In this document: positions 9,707 to 17,683 of the stretch, in pieces
Numbering within the stretch: position 1 is the first letter of the stretch
How the letters are laid out: each line of letters opens with the position of its first letter
Source of the DNA: Paenibacillus sp. VTT E-133291
Lineage (GTDB): Bacteria > Bacillota > Bacilli > Paenibacillales > Paenibacillaceae
Direction of reading: 5' to 3'
Length of the DNA: 64,000 bases
NCBI RefSeq assembly: GCF_002264395.1
Contig: NZ_NFVA01000001.1
Span: 1 to 64,000, forward strand
The notes under the pieces: model-generated
What the model was told of the DNA's origin: nothing
The model's input: the letters and a program-made list of their open reading frames with translations, nothing else
Databases searched by the model: none
Position numbers and translations under genes: made by a program

Positions 9707-9735
9707 TGTTGAAAAAAAAGCATGGGGAGAACAAT

Positions 9736-10137
9736 ATGACTACAATCATTGATAAAATCGCCTGGATTCATATCGAGAATGGACAAGTCTTATGTGCGCG
9801 TTCCAAAGGGAAAGATATGTATTATTTACCTGGAGGAAAAAGAGAAGCGGGAGAAACAGACGAAGAGACACTCGTGCGCGAAATCGAGGAAGAGATTTCT
9901 GTTCAGATCAAGACAGAGACGGTCTCTTATTTTGGCACGTTTGAGGCAGAAGCTCATGGTAAAGCAGAAGGTGTTATAGTTAAAATGACCTGTTATATTG
10001 CGGATTATGAAGGGACATTAAAGCCAGCGTCCGAAATCGAGGAATTATCTTGGTTAAGCTATAAGGATCGGGATCGTGTGTCTGTTGTTACCCAAATTAT
10101 TTTTGATCAATTGCATGAGAAGAATTTGCTCTCATAA
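9736..10137 (+). CDS. Nudix hydrolase
   Basis: A 133-residue hydrolase of nucleoside-diphosphate-linked compounds. The Nudix box is complete: G-G-K-R-E-A-G-E ... R-E-I-E-E-E-I at about residues 34-56, with the metal-binding R-E-x-x-E-E core. I chose ATG 9736, preceded by GGGGAG at 9724-9729, over an upstream in-frame TTG at 9706 without a ribosome site. The substrate is unknown. Transcribed from its own extended -10 promoter after the MFS gene. Confidence 0.85.
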   Translation: MTTIIDKIAWIHIENGQVLCARSKGKDMYYLPGGKREAGETDEETLVREIEEEISVQIKTETVSYFGTFEAEAHGKAEGVIVKMTCYIADYEGTLKPASEIEELSWLSYKDRDRVSVVTQIIFDQLHEKNLLS

Positions 10138-10157
10138 TCAACCATATATAGTATTTG

Positions 10158-10200
10158 AAGTCCGTTTTAAGCCAGCAAGTTGGCTTGAGACGGTCTTTTT
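10158..10200 (+). terminator. Terminator after Nudix gene
   Basis: Long stem, about AAGTCCGTTTTAAGCCA (10159 onward) against TTGGCTTGAGACGGTCTT with a few wobbles, followed by T5. Confidence 0.8.
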
Positions 10201-10252
10201 ATTTCTACGTGTAACGCTCGTTCGTTGGACCATAGCAACGTTTCTTCTCATT

Positions 10253-10274
10253 AAGGACAGATGTCCTTTTTTAA
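10253..10274 (+). terminator. Second small terminator hairpin
   Basis: AAGGAC, loop AGAT, GTCCTT, then T6. It lies just before the YdcZ pair and insulates it from upstream transcription. Confidence 0.6.
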
Positions 10275-10327
10275 ACCCTTGAATTGCTATTTAATATGTA
10301 AGAGATCGAAGTTGAGGAGAGAGAGAA

Positions 10328-10753
10328 ATGAGAGGAATTATATTTGCGTTTTTAGCGGGGGCTTGTATTACACTACAGGGCGTATCAAATGCTCGAATTA
10401 GCCAGGATATCGGGACTTGGCAGGCAGCGACAATTACACAGTTAACAGGGTTCATCATGTCCTTCCTAATTCTTTTGTTCGTTAGAGATGGGAAATGGGG
10501 AGGATTTAAGCAAGTAAAACCCTTATATTTGATCGGCGGCGCTTTTGCAGCTGTAATTATTTTCAGTGAAGTAACGGCCATTCAGCAAATCGGTGTTACG
10601 TTTACAATATCCTCGTTATTGATTGCTCAGCTATGTCTGACGTTCTTAATCGATATTAAAGGCTGGTTTGGAATGGAAAAGAGAAAAATGAGACTGCCGC
10701 AATTCATCGGCATCGGGGTGATGATCGTTGGCGTAGTGATACTGAAATTCTAA
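10328..10753 (+). CDS. DMT-type membrane protein, YdcZ/DUF606 family (first of a tandem pair)
   Basis: A 141-residue inner-membrane protein with five hydrophobic helices and the family opening 'FLAGACITLQGVSNARIS'. YdcZ proteins are half-size relatives of drug/metabolite transporters. A second copy follows 38 bases downstream, so the two probably form a heterodimer, as small multidrug transporters do. The ribosome site is GAGGAGAG directly before the ATG. The substrate is unknown. Confidence 0.8.
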   Translation: MRGIIFAFLAGACITLQGVSNARISQDIGTWQAATITQLTGFIMSFLILLFVRDGKWGGFKQVKPLYLIGGAFAAVIIFSEVTAIQQIGVTFTISSLLIAQLCLTFLIDIKGWFGMEKRKMRLPQFIGIGVMIVGVVILKF

Positions 10754-10791
10754 TGGCCTTGTGCAAAGTTGATAAATGGAGGAGTTAAGTT

Positions 10792-11250
10792 ATGATTATT
10801 GGTTTGATATTAGCGCTTATCGCGGGATCATTCGTGAGTCTGCAAAATATATTTAATACAAAAGTTAATGAAAAGGTTGGATCTTGGGCCACGACAACTT
10901 TAGTGTTAGGGATGGGATTCCTCGCTTCATTTATCATGAGTCTTATCGTTGAAGGAAACCGCATATTTACTTTGAGAAATATGGAGCCTTGGTATTGGAT
11001 CAGTGGTTTGATCGGGGTTGGGGTAGTAATATGCCTTGTGCAAGGTACAAAACGGCTCGGCCCAACGTATGCGATTTCGATCGTATTAATCTCTCAGCTT
11101 GGGTTTGCACTGCTCTGGGATTCACTAGGCTGGTTAGGGCTTGAAAAGGTTCCTTTTACTTGGAAGCAGTTGGTCGGAGTGATTGTTATTGTTGGAGGTA
11201 TTCTCGTGTTTAAGCTAGGTGGCGAACGGGAAACGCAGAAGGCGGCTTAG
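10792..11250 (+). CDS. DMT-type membrane protein, YdcZ/DUF606 family (second of the pair)
   Basis: A 152-residue paralogue of the preceding protein with the same five-helix plan and matching landmarks ('LIAGSFVSLQNIFNTKVNEKVGSW', then 'GPTYAISIVLISQL' and a C-terminal 'VIVIVGGILVFKLG'). GGAGG lies 8 bases before the ATG. It is co-transcribed with gene one. Divergence between the copies suits an asymmetric dimer. Confidence 0.8.
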   Translation: MIIGLILALIAGSFVSLQNIFNTKVNEKVGSWATTTLVLGMGFLASFIMSLIVEGNRIFTLRNMEPWYWISGLIGVGVVICLVQGTKRLGPTYAISIVLISQLGFALLWDSLGWLGLEKVPFTWKQLVGVIVIVGGILVFKLGGERETQKAA

Positions 11251-11371
11251 TCTTCCCCTCAGTCGCATGTCTGTCAAAATAGAAGTGATGGCAGTCACAC
11301 GAGGATGGAAGTAAATGAAATTATACTTGGGAAAGTAATAGCTCAATTATAAATAAGGAGTAGATCATCCT

Positions 11372-11689
11372 ATGTTCATACAATTGAACTCCCAAACTAT
11401 TGAAAAGTTAGAAAAAAGCCTTGATGAACGACCAGGATATTTTAAATTATTCTTCGATACAGAGGGCTGTGGTTGCAATGGCGTAATCGTAATTCAAATC
11501 ATTAGTGAACCTCATCACACAGATATCCAAGTGCAGAAAGAGCCTTTTACTTTTTTGGTTGACCGGCAACAGGAGTCTTTATTTGATGAACAGATGCGAC
11601 TTGAAGCAGATGAGAATTACCCGTCATTCCGATTAAGTAGTGATTCGAGTTTGTTAGGAAGTAATATTCGTCTAAAAGATATTCGTTAG
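11372..11689 (+). CDS. yqkB: HesB/IscA-like iron-sulfur biosynthesis family protein (YqkB type)
   Basis: A 105-residue protein of the FeS_biosyn fold. The strand-rich body and the 'GCGCNG' cysteine cluster (residues about 33-38) match B. subtilis YqkB. The C-terminal C-G-C motif of true A-type carriers is missing, which is normal for this subgroup. It may bind a cluster or metal; no function is proven. AAGGAG sits just upstream of the ATG. Monocistronic with its own terminator. Confidence 0.75.
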   Translation: MFIQLNSQTIEKLEKSLDERPGYFKLFFDTEGCGCNGVIVIQIISEPHHTDIQVQKEPFTFLVDRQQESLFDEQMRLEADENYPSFRLSSDSSLLGSNIRLKDIR

Positions 11690-11713
11690 GCAGGTTGGAG
11701 CAGTTGAATGTAG

Positions 11714-11757
11714 AGTGTGTAGAATAGCTGATGAAGCGATTCTACACACTTTTTTTA
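11714..11757 (+). terminator. Terminator after YqkB-like gene
   Basis: Twelve-base perfect stem AGTGTGTAGAAT / ATTCTACACACT (11714-11725 with 11739-11750), then T7. Confidence 0.9.
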
Positions 11758-11782
11758 TTTTTCGAGAAATAATATTGCAGAC

Positions 11783-11801
11783 TATGTCACGTCGTGATAT
11801 A
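11783..11801. promoter_or_regulatory. Dyad upstream of the PadR gene, candidate autoregulatory operator
   Basis: TATGTCACG, one base, CGTGATATA: arms match at 8 of 9 positions. A third GTCACG half-site follows at 11802. The dyad lies 50-70 bases before the PadR start. Confidence 0.5.
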
Positions 11802-11851
11802 GTCACGTTAAGACATATTTGAATTCGACGTATTCATAAAGGGAGCTGGGC

Positions 11852-12199
11852 ATGTTGAACCCTGAGAAAGTATTGAAGAAATATGTACCCATGACCGAAA
11901 CGGCATTCTATATTCTTTTATCCTTAGATGAGCCACGACATGGATATGGAATAGTGAAGCATGTGGAGAAAATTACGAAAGCCCGTCTTTTGTTAGGCTC
12001 TGGTACAGTATATGGCACGTTAACGAAGATGCAAAAAGATGGGATGATTACTGTTTTTGCGGATGAAGAGAGAAAAACGGTTTACGAAAGAACAGACATA
12101 GGGATGCTAATTCTTGCTACGGAGATTAATAGACTTAAAGAGCTACACGAGAATGCTATAAAATATGGAGGTGACGTAGATGATCATCAAAGTATGTAG
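11852..12199 (+). CDS. PadR-family transcriptional regulator
   Basis: A 115-residue winged-helix repressor. The PadR landmarks are present: 'MTETAFYILLSLDEPRHGYGI' start, recognition region around 'GSGTVYGTLTKMQKDGMI', and a short C-terminal dimerisation helix. It overlaps the DUF2812 gene by 20 bases, so the two are translationally linked. PadR/DUF2812 pairs recur in Firmicutes, where PadR commonly represses its own operon. Start at ATG after GGGAGCTGG. Confidence 0.9.
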   Translation: MLNPEKVLKKYVPMTETAFYILLSLDEPRHGYGIVKHVEKITKARLLLGSGTVYGTLTKMQKDGMITVFADEERKTVYERTDIGMLILATEINRLKELHENAIKYGGDVDDHQSM

Positions 12200-13391
12200 A
12201 CCCTTTTGGACTTATGATGTTCAGAAAACCGAAGACTGGTTGGCTTCTATGGCGGAAAAAGGCTATGCACTTATCCGACTCAACCGTTTAACTAGATATT
12301 TTTACTTTGAGCAGGGCGAACCGAAAGCAGCTACCTATCAGATCGTATTTGATAAAGTTCCAAATCAGTCCCTTTCAAAAGGATTATCAAATTTTGGATG
12401 GACGAAGGTGTTACAGAGCGGCAAATGGGTTGTGACGATGAACAGGCTGCCTTTAGAACAAATAAGAACATTTCCTGATCGAGAAGGGATCGTAAAGCAT
12501 AACAAGAAGATCATGTATATTTTTATGGGGATATTGATTTATTTAATGGTTGCATTCCTCAATGTAATTTTGATAAGTGCAATAGCCATGAGTGTTTCCG
12601 AGTTTGGCCATTTTAATGTCTTTAACGGACCGTATGGTTTTATTCCTGCTACTGCATTAGGGCTTAGCGTGATCTTATGTATTTTCACCGTATATTCGCT
12701 GATCACATTAAACAAGACTAACAAGAGATTAACAGGGGAATTCATACAACCAAACAAGAAAAATGGCCAAGGGACATCCTTTCTGAAAGACAGGTTAAGT
12801 AAGAATGAAGAGAAACGTCTGAAAAGTTCAGGTCAACTTGTTATGAAGTGGAAGCTTGGATGGATGTATGCGCCGGATCGTCTTGAGGCGTGGCTAGAGG
12901 AAATGGAAGAAAAGGGATATAATCTGTACAGAGTTGGCAAAACAGGAACTGCCTTTTATTTTAAAAAAGGGAAGCCTCGTAAGATCTGTTATTGTGCGGA
13001 CTTACAAAATACTGCTGATACCAATTATTTCAACATTCACACGGATTCTGGCTGGGTATGTCTGTATCATTCGAGTTCATGGAGTCAGAAATGGGTCTTA
13101 TGGGGCCAAGAATATGTGCCAGGCGAAGTAAAACCTCGAATTTATAGCGATAAGTTAAATCAATTGAAACTGGCTAGACGTATAGCTTTAACGTATACAG
13201 CCATGTTCTTACCCCTCACTATTTTATATGTGTATATCATAATATTAAATATAAAATTATCGACTTACTCGAATTTGGATCGATTGCAGCTCATGAATTT
13301 GATCTTGTACGCCATCTTAATTCTAATGTTTGGCTCATATGTTAGTCGAACTTGGCTATATTACAACCGGCTTCGTAAACATCATCAATAA
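12180..13391 (+). CDS. Membrane protein with two DUF2812 domains
   Basis: A 403-residue protein of unknown function built as a duplication. The first DUF2812 domain covers about residues 5-85 ('EDWLASMAEKGYALIRL') and is followed by two transmembrane segments (about 112-135 and 153-175). A second, similar domain covers about 215-310 ('LEAWLEEMEEKGYNLYRV') and is followed by two more (about 335-358 and 370-390). Most family members carry one domain. It is coupled to the PadR gene by a 20-base overlap. Likely an envelope-stress or drug-response membrane protein by analogy only. Confidence 0.75.
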   Translation: MIIKVCRPFWTYDVQKTEDWLASMAEKGYALIRLNRLTRYFYFEQGEPKAATYQIVFDKVPNQSLSKGLSNFGWTKVLQSGKWVVTMNRLPLEQIRTFPDREGIVKHNKKIMYIFMGILIYLMVAFLNVILISAIAMSVSEFGHFNVFNGPYGFIPATALGLSVILCIFTVYSLITLNKTNKRLTGEFIQPNKKNGQGTSFLKDRLSKNEEKRLKSSGQLVMKWKLGWMYAPDRLEAWLEEMEEKGYNLYRVGKTGTAFYFKKGKPRKICYCADLQNTADTNYFNIHTDSGWVCLYHSSSWSQKWVLWGQEYVPGEVKPRIYSDKLNQLKLARRIALTYTAMFLPLTILYVYIIILNIKLSTYSNLDRLQLMNLILYAILILMFGSYVSRTWLYYNRLRKHHQ

Positions 13392-13408
13392 TATCGTGGA
13401 GGTGGATC

Positions 13409-14152
13409 ATGCAACAGAACATTTATGACAACTCTGAGTTTTTTCAAATGTATAAGAACTTAAGGGAATCAAGAATTACATACAATGACTTTATTGAACA
13501 ACCTGCAATAAGAGGTTTGCTTCCAACTCTACAAGATTTGAATGTTCTCGACCTGGGTTGTGGTTTTGGTGAAATGGCAAACTATATGATTGATAACAAT
13601 GCTTCACACGTAACAGGAGTAGATATATCAGAGAAAATGTTAGCTATGGCAGGGAAACGACCTCAGATCCGTTATGTACAGGGCTCTATGGAGGAAATCG
13701 ATTTTAATAGCAATGAATTTGATTTGGTAGTAAGTTCGTTAGCTTTTCATTATGTCGAGGATTATAAAACCCTCATTAGTAGGATTTCAGATTGGATTAA
13801 ACCCAATGGGCACCTGGTATTTTCAACAGAGCATCCGGTTGTTCTATCGAATAAGAGCCAAAGTGGGTGGGTTAAAGATCCCGATCAAAATATTCTTCAT
13901 TGGCCTATTGATAATTATGGCGAAGAAGGTCTCAGATCACAGTTTTGGGGAATCGATGGAGTTATTAAATACCATAGAAAGCTTTCAACATTACTTAATA
14001 CTTTGATCCAAAATGGACTCGCTATTGAAGAAATTGTTGAACCTGAATCTAACCTTGAGGGTCTTGAGAAGATGCCCAAATTAATAAATGAAAGAAGGAG
14101 ACCTTCATTCATATTAATTAAGGCTAGGAAAACAGTTATGCATGGACAGTAA
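13409..14152 (+). CDS. Class I SAM-dependent methyltransferase
   Basis: A 247-residue methyltransferase of the Methyltransf_11/UbiE-like type. Motif I 'VLDLGCGFGEMA' at about residue 48, the acidic ribose-binding 'GVDISEKML', and motif 'FDLVVSSLAFHYV' are clear. The substrate is unknown. GGAGGTGG lies directly before the ATG, 17 bases after the DUF2812 gene, so the genes may be co-transcribed. Confidence 0.85.
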   Translation: MQQNIYDNSEFFQMYKNLRESRITYNDFIEQPAIRGLLPTLQDLNVLDLGCGFGEMANYMIDNNASHVTGVDISEKMLAMAGKRPQIRYVQGSMEEIDFNSNEFDLVVSSLAFHYVEDYKTLISRISDWIKPNGHLVFSTEHPVVLSNKSQSGWVKDPDQNILHWPIDNYGEEGLRSQFWGIDGVIKYHRKLSTLLNTLIQNGLAIEEIVEPESNLEGLEKMPKLINERRRPSFILIKARKTVMHGQ

Positions 14153-14247
14153 TTTTCAGTTATGAATGAATTTTACCAACCGATTAAGGACGATTACTTT
14201 ATACTTATGTATACAGCATCTGCAAGGAAATTAAGGGGAGTGTTTGT

Positions 14248-15048
14248 ATGCATGAAATACCTCATGAGGATTATTATAAAGTGAAGCCACTACTTCAAGG
14301 AGAGCATATCCATCCCGAAATTCTCTCTTTAATTGAAGGCAATAATCCAGGTTGGATCTTTGTCGATCAACTTACAGCACCAAAGAGTGCGTTAGTGTGG
14401 AGTCAGGGGATTGAAGGGTTTTATCTTATCGGTAATCACACCAATCAAGCCTTTATCCATGCACTGGACAGTTATGTAACAGATCATATTGTACCTAGAA
14501 TGAAGGAACTGGGGATGGAACATTTCGAAGTTTCTGGTCAACATGATGAATGGAATCTGGAATTGATGTTTCCTTCTAGGAAGCTATATCCTTTTGAACA
14601 GATGGTGTTCAAGTTACTTCACAAGCCGCCTGCGACGCAGACTAATGGGATTAGAACTATAAATCTTAAAATGCTGGATTGGGAGAACTCAGATCTAAAG
14701 AATATAGAATTTGTACATGAAAATATTGATTTATTCTGGTCATCGAAAGAAGACTTTGCCGAAAAAGGCTACGGATATGCTGCTGTTGAGGGATCTGAGG
14801 TTATGGGTGTGTGTTATTCTAGTTTTGTTACACAGGATACACACGCAATCGGAATTGAAACCCTTCCTAAATATCAGAAACAAGGAGTAGGGGCACATTT
14901 AGCAACGCTAGTAGTTGAAGATGTGCTTGCCAATGGCTTTATTCCTTACTGGGATTGTTCTACTGATAATGAAGCTTCGAAAAAATTGGCACTACGGCTA
15001 GGGTTTCAACAGATACATCAATATAAGTGTGGTGCTTTTGCAATATAA
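14248..15048 (+). CDS. GNAT-family acetyltransferase (GNAT_acetyltran type)
   Basis: A 266-residue two-part protein. The N-terminal 140 residues are a family-specific domain ('NNPGWIFVDQLTAPKSALVWSQG' region). The C-terminal half is a GNAT fold with the acetyl-CoA loop 'YQKQGVGAHLA' at about residue 210. The acceptor is unknown; relatives act on small amines or antibiotics. AAGGGGAG precedes the ATG. A terminator follows. Confidence 0.75.
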   Translation: MHEIPHEDYYKVKPLLQGEHIHPEILSLIEGNNPGWIFVDQLTAPKSALVWSQGIEGFYLIGNHTNQAFIHALDSYVTDHIVPRMKELGMEHFEVSGQHDEWNLELMFPSRKLYPFEQMVFKLLHKPPATQTNGIRTINLKMLDWENSDLKNIEFVHENIDLFWSSKEDFAEKGYGYAAVEGSEVMGVCYSSFVTQDTHAIGIETLPKYQKQGVGAHLATLVVEDVLANGFIPYWDCSTDNEASKKLALRLGFQQIHQYKCGAFAI

Positions 15049-15059
15049 TCCTTTTAGAG

Positions 15060-15088
15060 ACGTCTATTCCATGGAGTAGACGTTTTTA
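15060..15088 (+). terminator. Terminator after acetyltransferase gene
   Basis: ACGTCTA at 15060-15066 pairs with TAGACGT at 15077-15083, then T5. Confidence 0.85.
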
Positions 15089-15217
15089 TTATATTTACCG
15101 TGGAGTTGTAAATACTTTAATATGAATAGTAATTTGGTATAACTCTATAATTATGAGAGAATGATCATCGGAACCAATGGAACGATTGAATATATTATAA
15201 GGTTAGGATGATCATCC

Positions 15218-15901
15218 ATGAAAATTTTTCTTGTCGAGGACGATAGAACGATAGCATCAGGACTTGAATATTCATTACAGCAGGATCATTTTGAAACCCT
15301 TCTATGTTATGACGCCTCCTCAGCCAAGGCGGTGTTATCAGAGCAGTTATCAGAGCTCACCTTATGCATCTTTGACCTCTCACTTCCAGATGGCAGCGGT
15401 TATGAATTGTGCAAGATCGTGAAAGCGCAAAGTGATATACCGGTAATTTTTTTAACGGCGATTGATGATGAGGTCAACGTGGTGATGGGACTCGATATGG
15501 GGGCAGATGATTACATAACCAAGCCTTTTCGGATTCGGGAGCTGCTATCGCGGATTAAATCCGTCTTAAGGAGATATAACAAGCAGGCTCAGACCCAATC
15601 CATTATCGAATTAGAGAATATACGGATTAACACGCTTGAAGGAAAGGTTTATAAGAACGGCGATGAAGTGCTATTGACCGCATTAGAATATCGATTATTA
15701 CTGATCTTTGCTAACCATGTTGGTCAGGTTCTCTCAAGAAATCAATTGTTAGAACGGATTTGGGATGTGGCAGGTGAATTCGTGAACGACAATACATTAT
15801 CGGTTTACATAAAAAGACTTAGGGAAAAGTTAGAAGATAACCCCCAAGAACCAACACTGATCAAAACAGTTCGAGGGTTGGGTTACAAGGTAGGTGATTA
15901 G
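15218..15901 (+). CDS. OmpR-family response regulator
   Basis: A 227-residue DNA-binding response regulator. The receiver domain (1-115) has the acidic pocket E7-D8-D9, phospho-acceptor D53 in 'IFDLSLPDGSG', and Lys in 'ITKPF'. The winged helix (about 130-227) ends in 'TVRGLGYKV'. It is followed at once by its kinase gene and, after about 95 bases, by the ABC transporter pair, which it probably controls through the phased repeats at 16918-16956. Confidence 0.9.
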   Translation: MKIFLVEDDRTIASGLEYSLQQDHFETLLCYDASSAKAVLSEQLSELTLCIFDLSLPDGSGYELCKIVKAQSDIPVIFLTAIDDEVNVVMGLDMGADDYITKPFRIRELLSRIKSVLRRYNKQAQTQSIIELENIRINTLEGKVYKNGDEVLLTALEYRLLLIFANHVGQVLSRNQLLERIWDVAGEFVNDNTLSVYIKRLREKLEDNPQEPTLIKTVRGLGYKVGD

Positions 15902-15902
15902 G

Positions 15903-16904
15903 ATGCTTCGTAATAGAGAATTTAGATGGTTATTGTTTACGATGTGCTTGATCAGTCTTGTGGCTACAGCGGTGGCGACATTTATATCGTTAGAGGCGGT
16001 AGGGCTCACAGCTGGGACTTCAGCTTTGCTTATAGCTTGTAGTGTATTGTTTACCCGCTGGAGATATGGTGAAATTGAAAAGCTCTCAGGATATCTACGT
16101 CAAATCAGCAGTGGAAATTATTCGCTCGATGTTCGTGATAATCAGGAAGGTGAGCTTAGTATCCTGAAGAATGACATTTATAAAGTGACGCTGATGTTAT
16201 CCGAGCAGAGTGCGCAATTACAAGAAGATAAAATGAAGCTCACCAATGCGATTTCAGATATCTCTCATCAGCTCAAAACCCCGCTTACTTCCATGACCGT
16301 GATGGCAGATTTATTAAGTGATCCTGAGCTGCACACTGAGAAGAGAATGGAGTTTACCCGGAAAATTACGATCCAACTCGAACGAATTGGTTGGCTAGTC
16401 TCCTCTTTATTAAAGTTTTCCAAGATCGATGCTGGAACCATTCATTTTAAAAAAGATCTTGTTGCGGTGACCAAGCTTGTTCAAAAATCGTTGGAGCCCA
16501 TGTTAATTCCAATGGATATTAAAGAACAACGCATCTTGATTGATGGAGAAGATAGCACCACATTTGCGGGCGATCTCAATTGGACAACTGAGGCGATCAT
16601 TAATATTCTGAAAAACTGTGTAGAGCACACACCTGCTGGGGGAGAGATTTCGATTTCTTTTGCAGAAAATACACTGTTTACGGAAATTATCATTACAGAT
16701 AACGGCAAAGGAATCCCAAAGGCAGAGATCCCCTATATCTTCAAACGATTCTATAAAGGTAAGAATGCAAGCGAAGATAGTGTAGGGATTGGACTTGCCT
16801 TGGCACAAAGCATTATCACAGGACAAACCGGAACGATCGATGTGAAGAGTGAAGTGGGGAAGGGTTCACAATTTCAGATCAAATTTTATAAACAAGTCAT
16901 TTAG
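15903..16904 (+). CDS. Sensor histidine kinase with intramembrane-type sensor
   Basis: About 333 residues. Two transmembrane helices near the N-terminus are separated by only a few residues, so there is almost no extracellular sensor, as in intramembrane-sensing kinases of antimicrobial-peptide modules. A HAMP-like linker leads to the phospho-acceptor His in 'DISHQLKTPLTS' (about residue 122). The ATPase domain has 'NCVEHTP' (N box), 'DNGKGI' (G1) and 'GIGLAL' (G2). I chose ATG 15903 over GTG 15894, because the AGGTGA site fits the ATG. The paired ABC permease probably serves as the real sensor. That is inference from known systems. Confidence 0.85.
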   Translation: MLRNREFRWLLFTMCLISLVATAVATFISLEAVGLTAGTSALLIACSVLFTRWRYGEIEKLSGYLRQISSGNYSLDVRDNQEGELSILKNDIYKVTLMLSEQSAQLQEDKMKLTNAISDISHQLKTPLTSMTVMADLLSDPELHTEKRMEFTRKITIQLERIGWLVSSLLKFSKIDAGTIHFKKDLVAVTKLVQKSLEPMLIPMDIKEQRILIDGEDSTTFAGDLNWTTEAIINILKNCVEHTPAGGEISISFAENTLFTEIIITDNGKGIPKAEIPYIFKRFYKGKNASEDSVGIGLALAQSIITGQTGTIDVKSEVGKGSQFQIKFYKQVI

Positions 16905-16917
16905 CACATATGGCTTA

Positions 16918-16971
16918 GTGACTAGAATGTCACTTTAGAGTCACTGGATAGTCATTGTAGACAGATATACT
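16918..16971 (+). promoter_or_regulatory. Four 11-bp-phased direct repeats overlapping the ABC operon promoter
   Basis: GTGACT at 16918, GTCACT at 16929, GTCACT at 16940 and GTCATT at 16951 are spaced exactly 11 bases apart, one helical turn. TATACT at 16966-16971 is a good -10 box. The matching -35 position (16943-16948) lacks a consensus and is covered by the repeats. This is the layout of a promoter activated by an OmpR-family regulator, here presumably the product of 15218-15901. Confidence 0.7.
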
Positions 16972-16999
16972 GATCTCATCAACAAATGGAGGTCTAACA

Positions 17000-17683
17000 A
17001 TGGACATTTTAAAGATTGAACATCTGTCTAAAACATATGGAAAAGGCGAAACAGCGGTAAAGGCATTGGATGATGTATCTTTTTCGATTAAAAAAGGGGA
17101 ATTCGTAGCGATTATCGGGCCATCTGGCTCCGGGAAATCGACCATTCTGCACTTATTAGGCGGAGTGGATAGACCGACAAGCGGCAAAGTATTCGTAGAT
17201 AACACGGATATATATGAATTGAATGAAACACAGCTGGCGATCTTTAGACGCAGACAAATTGGGCTGATTTATCAATTCTATAATCTTATACCAGTCCTAA
17301 CGGTCGAAGAGAACATCACTCTCCCTTTACTTCTTGATCAGCACAAGGTAGATAAGAAACAATTTGCGGATACTGTAAAGGCGTTGAATTTGGGAAATCG
17401 CTTAAACCATCTTCCGAATCAGCTCTCAGGCGGGCAACAACAGCGGGTCTCTATTGGTAGAGCGTTAATTAGTAATCCCGCAATCATGCTGGCAGATGAG
17501 CCAACCGGTAATCTGGATAGTAAGAACAGTGGTGAAATTATAGATTTATTAAAAATGTTTAATAAAACCTATAATCAAACGCTGATTGTCATTACTCATG
17601 ATGAACGGATTGCACTGCAAGCAGATCGAGTCATTACCATTGAAGATGGAAGGATCGCTAAAGATGAGGTGATTCGTCCGTGA
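17000..17683 (+). CDS. ABC transporter ATP-binding protein (MacB/BceA type)
   Basis: A 227-residue ATPase with Walker A 'GPSGSGKST', Q-loop in 'IYQFYNLIP', signature 'LSGGQQQRV', Walker B '[12 protein letters not shown]' and H-loop 'ITHD'. The 'GNLD' ending is typical of the LolD/MacB/BceA subfamily that works with FtsX-type permeases. It overlaps the permease gene by 4 bases. Likely part of an antimicrobial-peptide sensing and resistance module. The ribosome site TGGAGGT lies 8 bases upstream. Confidence 0.9.
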   Translation: MDILKIEHLSKTYGKGETAVKALDDVSFSIKKGEFVAIIGPSGSGKSTILHLLGGVDRPTSGKVFVDNTDIYELNETQLAIFRRRQIGLIYQFYNLIPVLTVEENITLPLLLDQHKVDKKQFADTVKALNLGNRLNHLPNQLSGGQQQRVSIGRALISNPAIMLADEPTGNLDSKNSGEIIDLLKMFNKTYNQTLIVITHDERIALQADRVITIEDGRIAKDEVIRP

